Positions 25,961 through 36,862 of a stretch of 64,000 bases of DNA are shown piece after piece (the first letter of the stretch is position 1; the number at the start of each line of letters is the position of its first letter). Made by a program: the position numbers and the translations under genes. Source of the DNA: Phoronis australis. Taxonomy: Eukaryota > Phoronida > Phoronidae. The stretch lies in the NCBI GenBank assembly GCA_002633005.1, contig NMRA01000853.1:47933-111932 (forward strand), given 5' to 3'. Under the pieces are notes generated by a model, which did no database searches, was not told where the DNA came from, and saw only the letters and a list, made by a program, of their open reading frames with translations.

Positions 25961-28710
25961 TTTTGCTGAACTGAAAGGCATGTTCAATCGGCTACTTTGT
26001 AATTTGTGAAGATTTATCGTTGATACATTTTGACAAACGTTGCTAAAAAGGAAACGTTGTTCAATTTTCGTGTTTTTTGTGCACAAATATAAGATATATT
26101 CGAATTATTTTACTGTAAATTTCCCAATCAGGTGATCTTACACTAAGCTAAAAAAAATAGTTGAAATAATTTTGAAATGGTTTTTTGTTTGACTGTCAAC
26201 TGCTGTTCAAGACTTGATTCGGTGTCACAAAATGATTCACATTTTTCAAAATTTTAAGTCTCAATTGCTTTCAAGTCATGTTTTGTAACTTATTACTTCT
26301 TAATTAAGGTTATCAAGTCAACAATATGAATAATCTTAATTTGAGAAATAAGCTATGTTGGATTGTGAAGCTTCAAGCCTCTAATTCTTGCTCCTTGCAA
26401 CTTCATATTTTTTTAAATGATGCTTGTCAAATTCTGGTGTAAGGAAACACTATTCCGTCACCATGGTAATAGTTACATGTATGTCCACTTTCATATCATG
26501 GAAACTGTTGCTGTTGAATAGTGTTTGTAATGCTAAATGTTGTAAAGTATTGTGCATTTTAAGTTACTTATTATGTTAAAAGTTTGAATCATTTTGGCTT
26601 AATGAATAAAAAATGATAACATGTTGTATTGGACTTGTCATACTTATGTGCTCGAACGAGCCCCCTTTTTGGAGAGCTGGAAAAGGTCTGCCTCAGTCAC
26701 AGAAGCACGAATTCCGAAAAAAGTAGAAAATGAGACAATATTCCACTAGAAGACAGGAAGTACCAAAATTTAGCGTCTGCAATTCATAGCTCTGAACATA
26801 CCCACTGAATCTTATAGTAAAAGATAGACATTCCCAAAAATTCCAGCCCCCCCCCATTCTTTTAGGCTTGGTGCGCTCATACAAGTCTGGGAAAATGTCT
26901 ATTGAAAGCCAACAACTTTGCACAGTTCGCCAGAAGTACCCAAGTTCTAAATAAACCTCGTTTGAGCGAGCGCTGTGGCCAGCGACCAGTTAGGCCTAAG
27001 GGTAGCCTTGGCGCAAAGCTGTATAGGCCTACTAACAAGCTATATTTTGACGATAGTCTTCACTGGTAGCTGGTGACTGAGGCTAACTAAGGTCTGCCGC
27101 GGCAGTGTGACACAGGACTAACCAGCCCGTAATTTCATGCAAGTGTCTGAAACTACCCTTGAATATATGCAGTATTTATGATTTGACTATTTTACGTCGA
27201 CAAAACAGCTTGCAACCGCATGCATTTACCGTTCGCCAGTGTCTGGTCTCGATCCGCACCGGGTCCGATAGGCTGCGGTCCCGAGTCTGGCAAAATAATT
27301 TTTGTCAAAATTTTTTCACCACATTTCTTCAGCAAATTCGATAAAATTGTCCGTAGTTTGATTTTATTAAAATTAAGGCCCGCTGTCGATTATTTTATCC
27401 CCGTTTGCTGGCTGGTAACAGTACAGGCACTGCTCCAGTCGCACTGAAAGCGTTTTCTCGGCCTGGGTTCCTGGATGAGTTGTACTTCCGGGTTCGCGGC
27501 AAGTTCAAAATGGCGGTGGTTCTTCGGGTGCGAATCGTGAGTAGCGCGTTCATTTAAACTTTTTTCGAGTACGGATTGTGTATTAGTTATGGGGTAAGTA
27601 CTTCTTGGATCCTTATAACATCCTCTAACCATGTAATAAGGGTTAACAACGCGTGAGAGAAGGACTTTAAGGTCAAAATGTTGACCTACATTTTAGCTTT
27701 CATCCCCGTCACATGGACGGAAACAACACGAATACCCCTGATCTCACGTAAGTGAAAAACGTCAATTTTAATTACCGATTTATCGTAAAGGATCGTTAGA
27801 TGTATGCAACGTAATAATATTTTAGAAAGTTTAGCTACTCAGTACCTTAATGCATGTGTCTAACTCGGTTGGTTGTTTAAAACGTTGTCTTTGTTCTCAG
27901 AAGCCCTCTTTAAGTTGTCGATTTTCCAAAAAATATCGCCCTAATCAGGTGGTAGTAAGTGACACCGAAATAGTATACTCGCGCCAGAGCATCTCAATTT
28001 TGGTTCTATTTAATGAAAACATATGAGAGAAATGCTTTGCTTACAAGTATTCAATGTGAACAGTAATAGCTGAGAGTATGTGAATTAAACAAAAACCTTT
28101 TTTCAGTGCATTTCGCCCCAAATCACATTTTTTTCATGTTTTTATTATGACTGATAAACAAGTACAAAAACAAGCAAACAAGCACACCCATTCATTCACG
28201 CATGCACACCTCAGGAGAGACCATTCTCCTATCTCGTAGAAAGTGAACAACTGCTACTTGGAGTTATTGTGAACAATAAAATTTTCCCTTTTTCTAGAGA
28301 AGCTGTCATACACAAAATTTTAGTATGCAATTTTTCAGCAGTAATCATGTGTTTCAAAATGTCCAAGAATAACACGTTTGTAAGAGAAACAGTAGGGAAG
28401 CTGAACGAGACACTTTTGAAGTAGTTTTCTGAATTCCTTCCAAAAATCTTGTACAAAGGACATCCCCAAAAAGGTGTGACAGCGTCTCTGGAGCTTTATA
28501 ACAAAAGGAATATAAATTAGAATCCCGAACTTGGATTTTGACTTGAAAGTATTTGTTGCAATAACCATGTGTAAAATTCAAAATTAGAACCATCTAATGA
28601 TGGGATCCTTTGTAATGTTATAAGGCAATGTGTATATTTTCTTCTAATCTTAACTATCTCCTAACTACTAAGTTTCCCACTTACATTCTGACTTAGAAGG
28701 CTTCTTAAAG

Positions 28711-28818
28711 AGTTCCCACCATGACCATGTCAGGAGCTACACTTTGTTCGGCACATTTCAAGGAATGGTGTTTTGACCAAACTCAAAAACGGCGTTACGA
28801 GGAAGGACTCGCCATGTT
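28711..28818 (+). pseudogene. THAP-domain C-terminal half exon
   Basis: The frame carries TLCSAHFKEWCFD, matching the Cys-x2-His second half of a THAP zinc domain, and ends at a GTAAGT donor (28,819). No matching first half (MPxxC...C) is found upstream within the window's nearest kilobases. Upstream sequence at 27,650-27,840 is shared with 59,207-59,376, next to a hAT-like transposase copy, so this is probably the 5' part of a THAP/hAT-type element. It could instead be an exon of a host THAP gene; a link to the exons from 31,736 on is not shown, because the phase does not fit the frame preferred there. Confidence 0.5.
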
Positions 28819-31735
28819 GTAAGTGTATTTGCAAATTTTATAAATAACGAACAAACTGCTTCCATTCTAGGGCGAGTGAACCCAGGCACCGGCACAGATC
28901 GAGTGCTACGATCTGTAGGCCTATGCGTGGTGTTTAGACCGTGGGCTCATTCCATCATCACAATAGTGAATACTAGAGACCCAGGTTTACTGTGGCATGG
29001 TCAGTGTATATTTTGTGAAAACTGACCACCCCTTGGTTCAATTCGTTGTGACCCACATTTATGTCTGCAGCATTTCTCGTGCAAGTGGGTCGAGTACATA
29101 AGGCTTCAAAGTCGATGAAATTTCGCCAAGTGGGAAATCGAATTCATTGTATGATTCTTCAAGTACCTGAGTGTGATGCCCGTACCCTCTCCCTTCTCTG
29201 TCTGCTTAACAATTGTCCAGTTCTCGCTCAAAATCGTCCCCGGTGTGTTTTTTTTTTTTGTCTTAATGAGTCGTGGCCTCAGTCGAACCGGCCGGCGTAC
29301 GAGATACTTTCTCGAAGCCAAACAATTCGGAGGTATTCGTCCGTCATGGCCTGCGTTTACCGTTTACGCCTACTAGGTCGCGTACACAATATTCGGCGGC
29401 GAAAGAATTCAAAGAAACTATGTCAACGTTGAAATTCAAGGAAAGCGAAGGGACGGCCTCGGTATTTTATGCACACCAGTTCGCCGCCGCGTAGGCGCCT
29501 GTGTGCTGCGGTCGCGTGCTTCATGGAGAGACCTACTAAGAATCCACTACGACGAGCTGAGAGTTCCACGCTTATTCTTCCCGTTGTAAAGGTACTTTTA
29601 TATTAGAGGTATGTGGCCAAGATCTTAACCTGTATTCCAGTCTTTAGTGCTGTGGCATCGATACATGTAAATCCACTTTTTGTCCATGTAAAAAGCGAAC
29701 CGAGGCCCATGCAGTCACGCCGGGGATTTCCTTTGTCTCCGGTGTAGGCTTACAACTACTACCCACAGAGTCAACTGCTCAAAAAATTCGCGTTTCCCGT
29801 TTCAATCATTTATTTCGGCGGGCGTTAAGGCCTGATGTGGAATCAGTCCTGCAGCGGAATATTATGGTCATAAACAGCAGACAACCACCACATTTTTACA
29901 TTTTGGGCTCAAGACAGTTTCAAGTGTTCGGGGTTTCCCGCATCAGGTCATGTGTTAATGTTTATTTGGGTCAACCTTTTGCCACGTGGGACTGGTACAG
30001 AATGACATAACTTATCCCGCTGGGCACTTTCTTTTAATGGTTTAAATTTTCAAGTTGTCAAATAAGATTGATCACGTCTAGAATCGCATTCATGGGTGCC
30101 AATTTCCTGTTATTGTGTGTGTCATGCCAAATAATAGTGAGTGAAAATCCAAACCTTTTAGACTAGCCTAGGAACCAGTAAGAGAAGGAATAGCAACGCG
30201 GCAAACAACAAAGCATAACTGTGTGGCTAATCCTATAATTGGTCTCGGGACTTCGTTGCGGTCTTGCCTGGGAAATTACCCAGGGTGCCCTACGCAGTCA
30301 CCCGGATGTACCGCTTGGAAACTGACGCGAAGTTGTGGTGAGGTCAGCGTCGATTTTGATCCGTCGCTTTGCGTCAGGTCTCACTTCGAAAGGTCTGAGA
30401 ACTTGTCTACAGTAAGTATTAGAAAAAATTTTGATAACTACGTATAGTTTTTTCAAAACTTTTGGCGTAATTTTGTGTAATTGTTTATGCAAATTCACCA
30501 AAACGTCTAAGTCGAATATTTAAAAATGGCGGCCGGCGTGGCTCAGGTGCTGCTTGTGAATTTGTAAGCGGTTCAAAGCCAAATCAAGGACGTAAATTAC
30601 TATACGTATTTATATTTTCAGTCACCAGTAATATTATTTTTGAAATTCTGTACCACAAGATTAACAAGCGTTTGCTTTAGAAATAAACGATGATTGAATA
30701 TGCCCCTCAGTTCAGACTTACTGGGTCTATAGATAACAGCGTCGACCTGTCACCCTCACTGAGTATTTTTCCATTAAAGTATCTTTAGTTTGGTGTTATT
30801 ATGAACATTTACTTTAAAATTTATTTTTCAAGTTGAATTGCTTCATTGTAGTGTTCAGAGATAATGTAGCTTTCCTCAGCACAAGCCAACTCAAAAACAC
30901 CTTTTTGCAGAATTTGTTTGCAAAAACGACACTTTTATAATATTTGCAACCAAATTTCTCTGAAACGATAAATTTTCTGTCATCACCAGCTCACTGATCC
31001 TGAGATCTAGGTGTTGTATAAGGATAAAAATACTATGACAGATGATATTGAGAAACAAATTAATATATAGGTGGGTCATAATTCCTGGTTTCTGGCAGCT
31101 TTTCATGGGAAAACATGAGATTTGACTAATTAAGCAACCACTTGCTGCAAAATCGGTGTATTCCATAGTCCTGAATTTTTTTGGAGTTGATGTCTGGCAT
31201 TTGAAGTGGGTAAATAACACTTAATGAGACCTCTTATTGAGAGGCACATTTTCATTTAACATGTTTGAAAATTGACTTTTTGTTAATTTTCCTAGCGCTG
31301 ACATGCAGTTTTGCAATTTTTACAACCATTCATAAACCAAACGCTGCTTTCCAACCTCTCGTAAGCTTTGTGTAACTGCAATCTGCTTACTGAATTATCA
31401 AAAAAACATTGTTTCACCTCCTATGGGTGGATACATTTCATTGGGGTCTGCCTCAAAAACTGCTCAGAAACACTAGTTAAGTGGTTTTGTTTTCATTCGT
31501 ATATTGTTGTAACTTGCCCAACCTAAGAACCGATCTTAGAGGATCCAACTGCCTTATCTGCTAAACTATATGTTTCCATCCAGTAGGTCTGTTAAATGAA
31601 ACTTAGGTAGGAAGCTGTGAACAAGAAAGGCTGGTCTGAAGCTAACATAAATCAACTTTTCTAATATTTCATGGGTTTTACAATTTTCTTGGTTGGTTTT
31701 GTGTTTTCTGAAACGAAAGCGACTGTTAATTGCAG

Positions 31736-32926
31736 ATGCCCTTGCACAAGAAGAAACAAATTGGCAAAAGGAAAAAAGGTCTGTTCAGGAAGTACAAAGC
31801 CTGTCACCTCCAATCACAGGGTGAGAAATCAGGTAACACAACTTCTATATTTGGATGTGAATCTTTTCAATTAATTACAATAGTCAGTAATGACGACAAC
31901 AAGAAATCTTCGAATCATTAACATGCTGAGACTAAAAGCTTCTGCTGATTAACATGTATTGTGGAATTTGTTACTCAATTGTTATCTGTCCTTTACTGAA
32001 GTTAAATTTGATGTTTGCTTTTTTCACATGTAGCTTCCGAAGCAAGTGATTCAGAAGATGACATCCCCTTAGCAAAGTTTAAAGCCCCATTAAAAGAAAC
32101 AGTGTCGCAAGTGTTGGAAGATGTCTCACTTGAACACATTCACCATGTCTTAGATGAAGGGACATTGACACCAACCTTGTCACAGTCTTGTGACTTTCCT
32201 CAAGCACATAATGAGTCCTCCTCGGTGACTGCTGATCTTCACTATCAAGGTATGATAATCAGTGAGAGATGCTAAGTTTTCTTTACGTTTGGGTAACACA
32301 ACTTATATATTTGGATGTGAATCTTTTTAAATCAATTAATTTAGAATAGTCAGTAATGACAATGGCAATAGATCTTCAAATCATTAAAACACTGAGACTC
32401 AAAGCTTTATTTTTAAAAACTCGACTGATTAACATTTATCTCATAGGCGTTGATTCAATCGAGTGCAATATGGCCATGTGATAATGATTTCTGTATTCAC
32501 GTTCGACACTACTTCAACAGCAACCTCTGACATGGAAAGTTCAAAACGTACGTCAACATTGATTTGATGTTGTTGGCTGGTTCGATCATCAAACTTTCCA
32601 AAATTTAAAGTAATACAATTGCAGCAGTGTAAATAACACTCAACATGCAATATTGTCCCAATCGCAACATATTGAACTGGACTGTTAGTTAAATGAAAGT
32701 TCTGTCTCAGTTTTCAATTGATTAATATTATATCGTCCGCTACTCAGGCGCTGATTCCTCAGCAAATGAAAACCCAGATGTTAATCAGTTCAATTTCAAC
32801 ACTGCGTCACTTCGAGTGCAGAAGTCATGTGCCATGAAGAAATTCAGTGCCAATACACGAGGTGCCCCCGATGATAGGGTTATTGACAACACTCCTCTGC
32901 CCAAGAGACAGAGAAGTGGTCTTTAA
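31736..32926 (+). CDS. spliced gene of unknown function, last three exons
   Basis: Exons 31,736-31,820, 32,034-32,249 and 32,748-32,926 (TAA) join in one frame through two phase-1 GT-AG introns. The first visible exon begins with ATG directly after TTGCAG and encodes a very basic stretch (HKKKQIGKRKKG), a likely nuclear localisation signal. The second has an acidic serine patch, SEASDSEDDIPLAKF. The last ends in a basic PLPKRQRSGL tail. No conserved domain is recognised. An AATAAA at 33,095-33,100, about 170 bases after the stop, supports a real transcript. It lies wholly within the TIR-bounded element, so it may be an accessory transposon gene. Upstream exons may be missing. Confidence 0.65.
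31832..32439. repeat. intronic duplication (31,832-31,959 and 32,292-32,439)
   Basis: Both introns after the first two visible exons contain a block of about 130 bases starting GGTAACACAACTT and ending near CTGATTAACAT, clearly similar with scattered differences. It shows local duplication inside the gene. Confidence 0.75.
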
Positions 32927-34072
32927 TATCTGATGAGTGGTCAATGCTGTAATGGTTAGATTTTGCTCAATATATTGAAAAATTTGAAACCAGTTGGACA
33001 TAATACGTGTTGATGTACACAAAACAGTATCGTGATATTGCGTTAGTTTCTGTTATATGTAACAATGCAATCAACTTTACAAGCATGCTAATTCAATAAA
33101 ACTGTACATATGTATTTAAATCAGTTGCTTTCTCTATTTACAGATGAGGTCATTGAACCAGTTGCTGTCTATTTACAAATTAGACTCAAAATACTGAGCT
33201 ATTACGATATTTTTGCTAAAGATGCACATTGCATTATTTTCACTACTTCATAACTCATCAGTCGAAAGGTGTCCCAAAACTACAGAAGATCATTCAATAA
33301 ATTTAGTTAGCGTTAAGTTCGATACACCGTTATTTGTAGAATGTTTCGCATTGAAATATGTTCTGCAAAATTTTGAACAAAAGTGAAATGGAAAGAGTAG
33401 CTACCAATGACAAGGTCTCTTTACTATGAACATCCAAAAGGCACGAGCACCTTTCTGTGTGATGAAATGTGCTTATTCAACATACACTTGCTTAGTCAAG
33501 GCAGTAGTATTAGTTATCGGATGCACATAATTGCTTCTTAAACAATTGCCTTTGACTGAATGACCAATTCTGCAAATTTAATTATTAATGCACAGTAATA
33601 ATTCTAGGCGTTCAGTAACTCCTGAGTGTTCAATAAGCACATTTCAATGCATAAAAATGTACTCGTTTACAACCCCTTAGGCACAACAAAATTTACATAT
33701 TAGATATATTTTTTAGTGTCTTCCTCAAGCCCTTCTCATACTTAGGATTCTTTGACTCAGTTTTCTGGTAGCTTTCAAACAGTTTTTTTTGGAAAGAAAA
33801 CCCCCTGATGGTGACGAACAATTTCACAAACATAGACATAACATCTAACTTAACCCCTTGAGTAAACCCAACAGTGGCGTTCTCCCACTTAGACAGTAAA
33901 ATTTCATTTTGTAGCGCGCTACTCANTTCGGGGTCTAAACGAGCTTAACACACAGTGGCACTCAGCTGAACCTTGACGATAGCCTAGTTAATAGCTGGTT
34001 AGCTAGTCTCTATAACATGTACGATGTTTACACCATCGAGTCGACATCCTAAACATTAATTATTTAACTTAC

Positions 34073-34331
34073 CAGAGAAAGACAATGACGGGTCGTGATT
34101 TTTCACGTGCCTTGTGATTCCGGACGCCGTTTTCAACTCTTTTTGGCACACAGGACACTCGTACACAGCATCGACATCGCCGACCATGTCGACCTTCATA
34201 ACTTTTGTCCTTTGTTCTACAGTATCGTCACTGCTATTACTGACATCGCCGTCTTCGAAACTAACATCAAGTATACTATTCCAATCAATGCTACTATCAT
34301 CAAACGAAATAAAACTATCTTTAGAATACAT
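34073..34331 (-). CDS. C2H2 zinc-finger protein, first coding exon (partial gene)
   Basis: On the minus strand an ATG at 34,331 opens an 86-codon exon ending in phase 1 at a GTAAGT donor (intron from 34,072). Residues 1-50 are acidic and serine-rich. Then comes one C2H2 finger, YECPVCQKELKTASGITRH followed by VKNH, with perfect C-x2-C-x12-H-x3-H spacing, indicating nucleic-acid binding. Later exons are not identified; a purine-rich open stretch near 33,700-33,805 did not fit the phase. The exon sits just inside the right end of the TIR element and points inward. Confidence 0.65.
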
Positions 34332-34597
34332 AATAAATGAATCGACTTCAGAAACTCTGCTACAAACAATATGGCGACTGCATTCTCGTCACTCGAGAGA
34401 ATTCACGTGAATCAATGTTCGGTAATCACCGCTGTCCGGAAATACCCGACAGACGGGTTGATTGCGGCTTAACTCCGTGGCGCCTATGTTTTGTACGACG
34501 ACCGACTGACTGAAAAGATTGCAAGCCCGCAACGGAGCTCGTATCAATAGAGTTTGTCGCGTTGCTATTCCTTCTCTTACTGGTTCCTAGGACTAGC

Positions 34598-36814
34598 TAA
34601 CTGGACTCGACCTGGCAAGCATTCTTTGTTATGGGCAAAAATCCCGTATGTTGCAGGTTACTCAAACCTAATGGAAGCACCGGTAATCCTGCCCTGATAT
34701 TAGTAACTCTAGGACTTCATTGAAAAGCAAGATTTCGCAAGATTACGTGCGATGTTGCCATGTATTTTGAATGAGAACGCGTAATTTTGGCTAGATTTTT
34801 TGTGAGCTCCTAGCATTACTGAACTCTACCCTGTTGAATGGACATGTTAAAACTCGTCGTGGAGATCACATATGTATCAAAATGGCTCCCAACTCCCAAG
34901 TATATTTGATCGTTGTTTTTCTTTTCTCTTTTACAGGTACCGGTTACTACGAAAAAACAACCCAAGATTAGAAATGCCTTTTTGTAAATAATTATTTAAA
35001 AATCTTGATTATTGGTTGAAAACGTCATCTTAATAAATGGAAAAGAGGGAGCAAAGAATTTTATTGGGCGAGGGTCTTCGAACTTTACTGCCTACGAACA
35101 CTAATTTTCCATGAACCCAATCGAACATCATTTGAACATCTGCGTGCAAAACAGATACGTCAGGTACTGCAAACGTTGAAAGAGGTGTGTGGTTAGTCTT
35201 CATTTCCAGGAAAACAACACAGTGTGAGACATGGGTTCCGCAGAAGCAGCTGTATTCTACATGCCAAGGCCAGTGCGCTTCTCTTTGCCACATGATGTTC
35301 GCACAACAATCTACAGTGATGGGAACAGCACCAAGCTAATTTGATTGATGACTTTGTTCACTACAGCTAAACACGTGAAACAAACATTCACAAACAGATC
35401 TGTACATGTGAATTTGAGGTACAAAGACACGCTGTGTGTATATATCTCGTGTGGTGAAATAACTATTAAACGGACGTTCGACAAATAATGAAATGCGATA
35501 AACAAAAAAAATGGATGGCAATAGCAAATAATACTTAAAAGCATTAATAACAGCACAGCTTTTAGGTGATGTTTCTGTTTCCTAACTCAAGCATGTATTA
35601 CCAGGCCAACTTCCCATGTGTAGCGTAAACTGGTTAAAGCTGATTCCCATACACTAGCTGGTATCCTTGCGAAGCACGGGTTCCAGCTAGTTGGTATTAA
35701 CACTATTACATTCACTTTTAAATAGACTATTTAAAACCTTCTTAGAACAGGTAGAACACCATTATATGCTTCAAAAATTAGTTTTCACATCGAACCCATT
35801 TGGTCTAAACTAACGTAATCGCCACCAGAGCAATACTTGATTAATATTACGCCTTTCATAAACCAAGACATGAAAAAACACTTCTGCCTCCGATCCCCAA
35901 GTTACCAGTAAACCACAAGGTTGATTGAAGTCTTCTTACTCGGAACGATTATTTTCTCATAGAAAGTTGCCATACTTCAAAATACGTCGCGCCAAATAGA
36001 AATTATCAATTAGAGTCAACTTCAACTTAATAAAGTTTTCTCCAAATGAAGCAATGTAAAAAAACGGGTAGAGTGAGTATAATAACCAGTGAAGGATCGA
36101 ACGGGAAACCGAATTCTATAATGGGGTCGACATTGTCGGCCAAAATCACTATTGGTACCACAAAAAATGACTAAATGGCATGTTCATTGTTTACATTGGG
36201 TGAGAATATAGTGATGTAGCCTTATTTTCCCCACCCCCGACTGCCCCGAACTCCCAAGGTTTCACGCTTGCAGTCGTCAGCCAGTTGCTGGCAACCGAGT
36301 CACCTTTATGGGTCTCTGATTTCAGAATCACAGGTGTTACTGAATGGAAGTAACTGGTTTTGAAATCAGGAATCAATCCCGGACCCATAAATCCCTCGAT
36401 TATCCAGTTGTCACTCTTGCTAGTCACTGTCGTACCACGCTGTCATCGTTTCTGATGCCAATTGGTACGTCGTTTTGTTACCGGTAAGGTGCTCGCTCGC
36501 TGTTGCCAATCCATAAGCAGTCGCCCCTGTAAAGTGATTGTCACCCCAGTGTCAGTCATACTTTTCTGCAGTCGCGTTCGCGTTCAACATGTACACGAAG
36601 AACTCTAATGGAACCCAACGCATACGCGATCGTGAACTTGTGACCTCCAGTGAATCACGTGTTCGTGTTTGTGTTGAACGTGTAGCATAAAATCTCTTCT
36701 TACATGTCCCCTGTCACCTGCGCTGCATTCATTTACGATACGGATCGAGGTTGGAAGGTTTTATGAAAACTGCCGATAACTGTTCAGATAATTTAGAGTA
36801 TTCTACTGTCTAAG
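34598..36814. other. intergenic region upstream of Dae4 gene 2
   Basis: No coding exon is recognised. The promoter of gene 2 should lie at its right end, but I see no convincing TATA box. An imperfect inverted repeat around GTTCAACA (about 36,581-36,685), with arms near 36,581-36,600 and 36,664-36,686, lies 130-230 bases before the start codon. Confidence 0.4.
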
Positions 36815-36862
36815 ATGAAGAACGTCGTTGCATTGCTTTTCTTCCTCGTTTTGGAGCTACAG
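36815..36862 (+). other. signal-peptide exon of Dae4 gene 2
   Basis: Sixteen codons, starting MKN and continuing with the hydrophobic core VVALLFFLVLEL, end in phase 0 at CAG before a GTTTGA donor. The donor is weaker than the others in the gene. The next exon starts in phase 0, as required. The cleavage site is uncertain and may lie in the following exon. Confidence 0.72.

Larger units (their letters stand above)
18330..27455. repeat. segmental duplication, copy 1
   Basis: Matches 58,260-63,705 in the same orientation and order: 18,330-18,480 with 58,260-58,400, 22,900-23,060 with 58,780-58,930, 23,220-23,560 with 58,930-59,180 and 61,862-61,960, 24,300-24,850 with 62,770-63,300, and 27,110-27,455 with 63,360-63,705. 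Copy 1 is interrupted by a LINE (19,086-22,250), a MITE (23,062-23,211) and about 2 kb at 25,000-26,990. The matched blocks contain no obvious gene. Confidence 0.75.
30168..34590. mobile_element. 4.4-kb TIR-bounded element carrying two gene fragments
   Basis: Perfect 33-bp inverted repeats occur at 30,168-30,200 and 34,558-34,590 (outer bases CTAGGAACCAGTAAGAGAAG). They are flanked by a perfect 7-bp direct repeat GACTAGC at 30,161-30,167 and 34,591-34,597, as a target-site duplication would be. Inside are a spliced plus-strand gene (31,736-32,926) and a minus-strand zinc-finger exon (34,331-34,073), running toward each other. I recognise no transposase core, so the superfamily is unassigned. 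Confidence 0.75.

Noticed and set aside
30526-30565. ATGGCGGCC... as first exon of the gene at 31,736-32,926
   Set aside because: The obvious GTAAGC donor gives phase 2, which does not match the preferred frame at 31,736. GTGGCTCAG and GGTTCAAAGCC nearby could instead be a tRNA-like repeat.
33690-33807. Second exon of the minus-strand zinc-finger gene
   Set aside because: An open Lys/Glu-rich stretch follows an AG, but its frame does not fit the phase-1 end of the first exon.
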